From: UBA1672 sp050633325
Lineage (GTDB): Bacteria > Pseudomonadota > Alphaproteobacteria > Micavibrionales > Micavibrionaceae
DNA length: 64,000 nucleotides
Direction of reading: 5' to 3'
Assembly (NCBI GenBank): GCA_050633325.1
Contig: JBOEGH010000006.1
Coordinates: forward strand, 248,001-312,000
In this document: piece by piece, positions 62,675-64,000 of the stretch
How positions within the stretch are numbered: the stretch's first letter is position 1
How the letters are laid out: every line of letters begins with the position of its first letter
Notes under the pieces: model-generated
The model's input: the letters and a program-made list of their open reading frames with translations, nothing else
Database searches by the model: none
Told to the model about the DNA's origin: nothing
Position numbers and translations under genes: made by a program

Positions 62675-63493
62675 TTACACTTCAAGTGTATTCAATGCCT
62701 GTTCTGCTTCCAATTCTTTGTGGTGGATTTGTTTTTTTGCGTACATAAGGTGGTCGGCTCTCTCAATTGCGGCTTCGGCACTCTCGCCGTCTGCGACTAT
62801 TGCCATTCCCATATCTCCACCAATAGGGTAATCATTTTGATCGTTATCTTGATATACGATTTGACCGTCGAAAAGATCGATTACTTTCCTTTCTTCGGCT
62901 TCAAAGCTGTGTTTGGGGTCTTGGTTTGACATTGCGATAACAAATTCGTCACCGCCAATACGACCAGTGATGTCACCGTCACGTACTGTTTCTGTGATTT
63001 TTGATGCCACTAATTGTAATGCTTGGTCCCCGTGTAGGTGCCCTAATGTGTCATTAATTGGTTTGAACTTTGTCAGGTCTATAAATAGTACGGCCACAGA
63101 GCTACCGTCACGATTGCTTCTTGCGATCATGTCATGTAGGGCAGCAGTAGTTCCCGATTTATTTGCTAACTGTGTCAGGCCATCGACACGTGCCAGTTTC
63201 TCATTTCTCTCAGCGCGTATTCTTTGTGCATCTTTGTTAACCAGACGCATTTCTGAAATGCCCATTGAGTGTGCATATGATGCGAATAGCTCTCCCATGC
63301 TTTGAGCGGCAAGTATATTGTTTTCTGTGGGGTCTTTGTGGGCGTTTTCAAATGCCGTGCGGGTGTTACTGATATGATGCTCAACCAGTTTACCGCCATC
63401 TTTGCGGTTTTTTATGTCTCCAAGATCCATTATATGGTTTGCCAGATAGTTGAACTTGTCTTCTATTTCAGACAGTTTCGTTATATCAGTCAT
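62675..63493 (-). CDS. Diguanylate cyclase (GGDEF domain)
   Basis: This 272-residue protein has a helical N-terminal half (about 1-105) and a C-terminal GGDEF domain (about 110-255) with the intact active-site motif in GRIGGDEFVIA and substrate segment FIDLTKFKPINDTLGHLHGDQAL. It should make cyclic di-GMP, which usually lowers motility. No clear inhibitory RxxD site was noted five residues before the motif. The N-terminus shows no membrane helix, so signal input is unknown. It lies between uvrA and ssb. Confidence 0.88.
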   Translation of the reverse strand: MTDITKLSEIEDKFNYLANHIMDLGDIKNRKDGGKLVEHHISNTRTAFENAHKDPTENNILAAQSMGELFASYAHSMGISEMRLVNKDAQRIRAERNEKLARVDGLTQLANKSGTTAALHDMIARSNRDGSSVAVLFIDLTKFKPINDTLGHLHGDQALQLVASKITETVRDGDITGRIGGDEFVIAMSNQDPKHSFEAEERKVIDLFDGQIVYQDNDQNDYPIGGDMGMAIVADGESAEAAIERADHLMYAKKQIHHKELEAEQALNTLEV

Positions 63494-63622
63494 TTGTTTT
63501 CTCCGCTTTTTATTATGTTTAATAATGTGTGTTCACATATATTGTCAAGCTTTAGGGCATTATAATGTAATTTTGACTTTATTTCAAAGTTGATCATGTA
63601 ATCAATCTCTATGGCGTTACTA

Positions 63623-63651
63623 TTGATATCTCCACATTATTTGCATAAATA
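63623..63651 (+). promoter_or_regulatory. Candidate sigma-70 promoter for ssb
   Basis: TTGATA, 17 bases, TAAATA is a near-consensus -35/-10 pair about 80 bp upstream of the ssb start. A short hairpin (CGGAGT-CTAT-ACTCCG, 63682-63697) lies in the presumed leader. Confidence 0.45.
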
Positions 63652-63730
63652 ATATGATTAAGTGCTTTAGAAAAAGGCACGCGGAGTCTATACTCCGATT
63701 CCTTGTGAAATTTTTGTATGGAGTGCGCCT

Positions 63731-64000
63731 GTGGCTGGTAGTGTTAATAAAGTAATTTTAGTTGGTAATTTAGGTGCTGATCCTGATGTTCGTACAATGC
63801 AATCAGGCGATAAAGTCGTTAATTTGTCTATTGCAACTTCAGAATCTTGGAAAGATAAATCGACAGGTGAGCGTCGCGAAAAAACAGAATGGCATCGTGT
63901 AGTTGTTTTTAACAAAGGTCTTGTAACTGTTTGTGAGAACTACCTTAAAAAAGGTGCTAAGGTATATATAGAAGGTCAGGTTGAGACACGTAAGTGGCAA
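63731..64000 (+). CDS. ssb: Single-stranded DNA-binding protein Ssb (3'-truncated by window edge)
   Basis: The first 90 residues of SSB are present; the gene runs off the window. The start is GTG (AGSVNKVILVGNLGADPDVRT) with GGAG 7-8 bases upstream, matching family N-termini. The OB-fold segments NLSIATSESWKDK, EKTEWHRVVVFN and KKGAKVYIEGQVETRKW are visible. SSB coats single-stranded DNA in replication and repair. Divergent from the GGDEF/uvrA genes. Confidence 0.96.
   Translation, partial: MAGSVNKVILVGNLGADPDVRTMQSGDKVVNLSIATSESWKDKSTGERREKTEWHRVVVFNKGLVTVCENYLKKGAKVYIEGQVETRKWQ

Noticed and set aside
1..64000. tRNA, rRNA, CRISPR, insertion sequence and prophage signals
   Set aside because: I looked for T-loop and anticodon patterns, spaced repeats, transposases and phage genes and saw none. 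Covariance or repeat searches could not be run.

Overview
The window is a gene-dense, AT-rich stretch of an alphaproteobacterial chromosome, and the organism is motile and aerobic. The lineage is supported by a CckA-type hybrid kinase, a TrcR (DUF1013) cell-cycle regulator, the alphaproteobacterial flagellar proteins DUF6468 and MotE, a cysteine-poor DksA, a petABC cytochrome bc1 operon, and an alphaproteobacterial SOS box (GTTC-N7-GTTC) in front of recA. The gene order resembles Rhodospirillales- or Micavibrio-like genomes, but I cannot name a genus. No rRNA, recognisable tRNA, CRISPR array, insertion sequence or prophage is visible.

Layout. (1) 1-18.7 kb is a flagellar and chemotaxis cluster. 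It starts after the tail of dksA. flgF-flgG-flgA-flgH run leftward. fliL-fliM-DUF6468-motE-cheY-cheZ-two MotB-like genes-a large TPR protein run rightward. fliP-fliO-FlhB-like run leftward. flgB-flgC-fliE-fliQ-fliR-flhB run rightward. MotA, FliF, FliG, FliN, FlhA and flagellin lie elsewhere. (2) 18.7-30.9 kb holds a DUF4139 protein, CckA, RecA, SmpB, DapA, a Slt-type lytic transglycosylase, and a LuxR-type response regulator followed by a second CckA-like hybrid kinase. (3) 30.9-37.6 kb is a leftward MoxR-DUF58-BatA/DUF4159-amidotransferase-like membrane operon. (4) 37.7-43.3 kb holds CCA-adding enzyme, HemF, TrmL and the bc1 operon. The cytochrome b there is unusually long. (5) 43.4-47.4 kb holds small conserved genes (DUF924, YdcH/DUF465, TrcR, DUF1192), GMP reductase and small unknowns. 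(6) 47.3-54.9 kb holds GloB, an NDUFAF5-like methyltransferase, a 901-residue methyltransferase with Nudix-like parts, ComF, GrxC, a nitrilase-family hydrolase and a cystathionine beta-lyase-like enzyme. (7) 54.9-64 kb holds a GNAT/XRE gene pair, an LpxR-like protein, an esterase, DsbB, an ExoD-like protein, an XRE regulator, a small Ala-rich protein, UvrA, a diguanylate cyclase and the start of ssb.

Most of the window is core genome in familiar neighbourhoods. The least explained items are the 901-residue methyltransferase fusion, the cytochrome b with an extra roughly 70-residue membrane insertion, a MotB-like protein without the proton-channel aspartate, a cluster of three inverted repeats between an ExoD-like gene and an XRE regulator, and a perfect 9-bp inverted repeat between the divergent flagellar operons.
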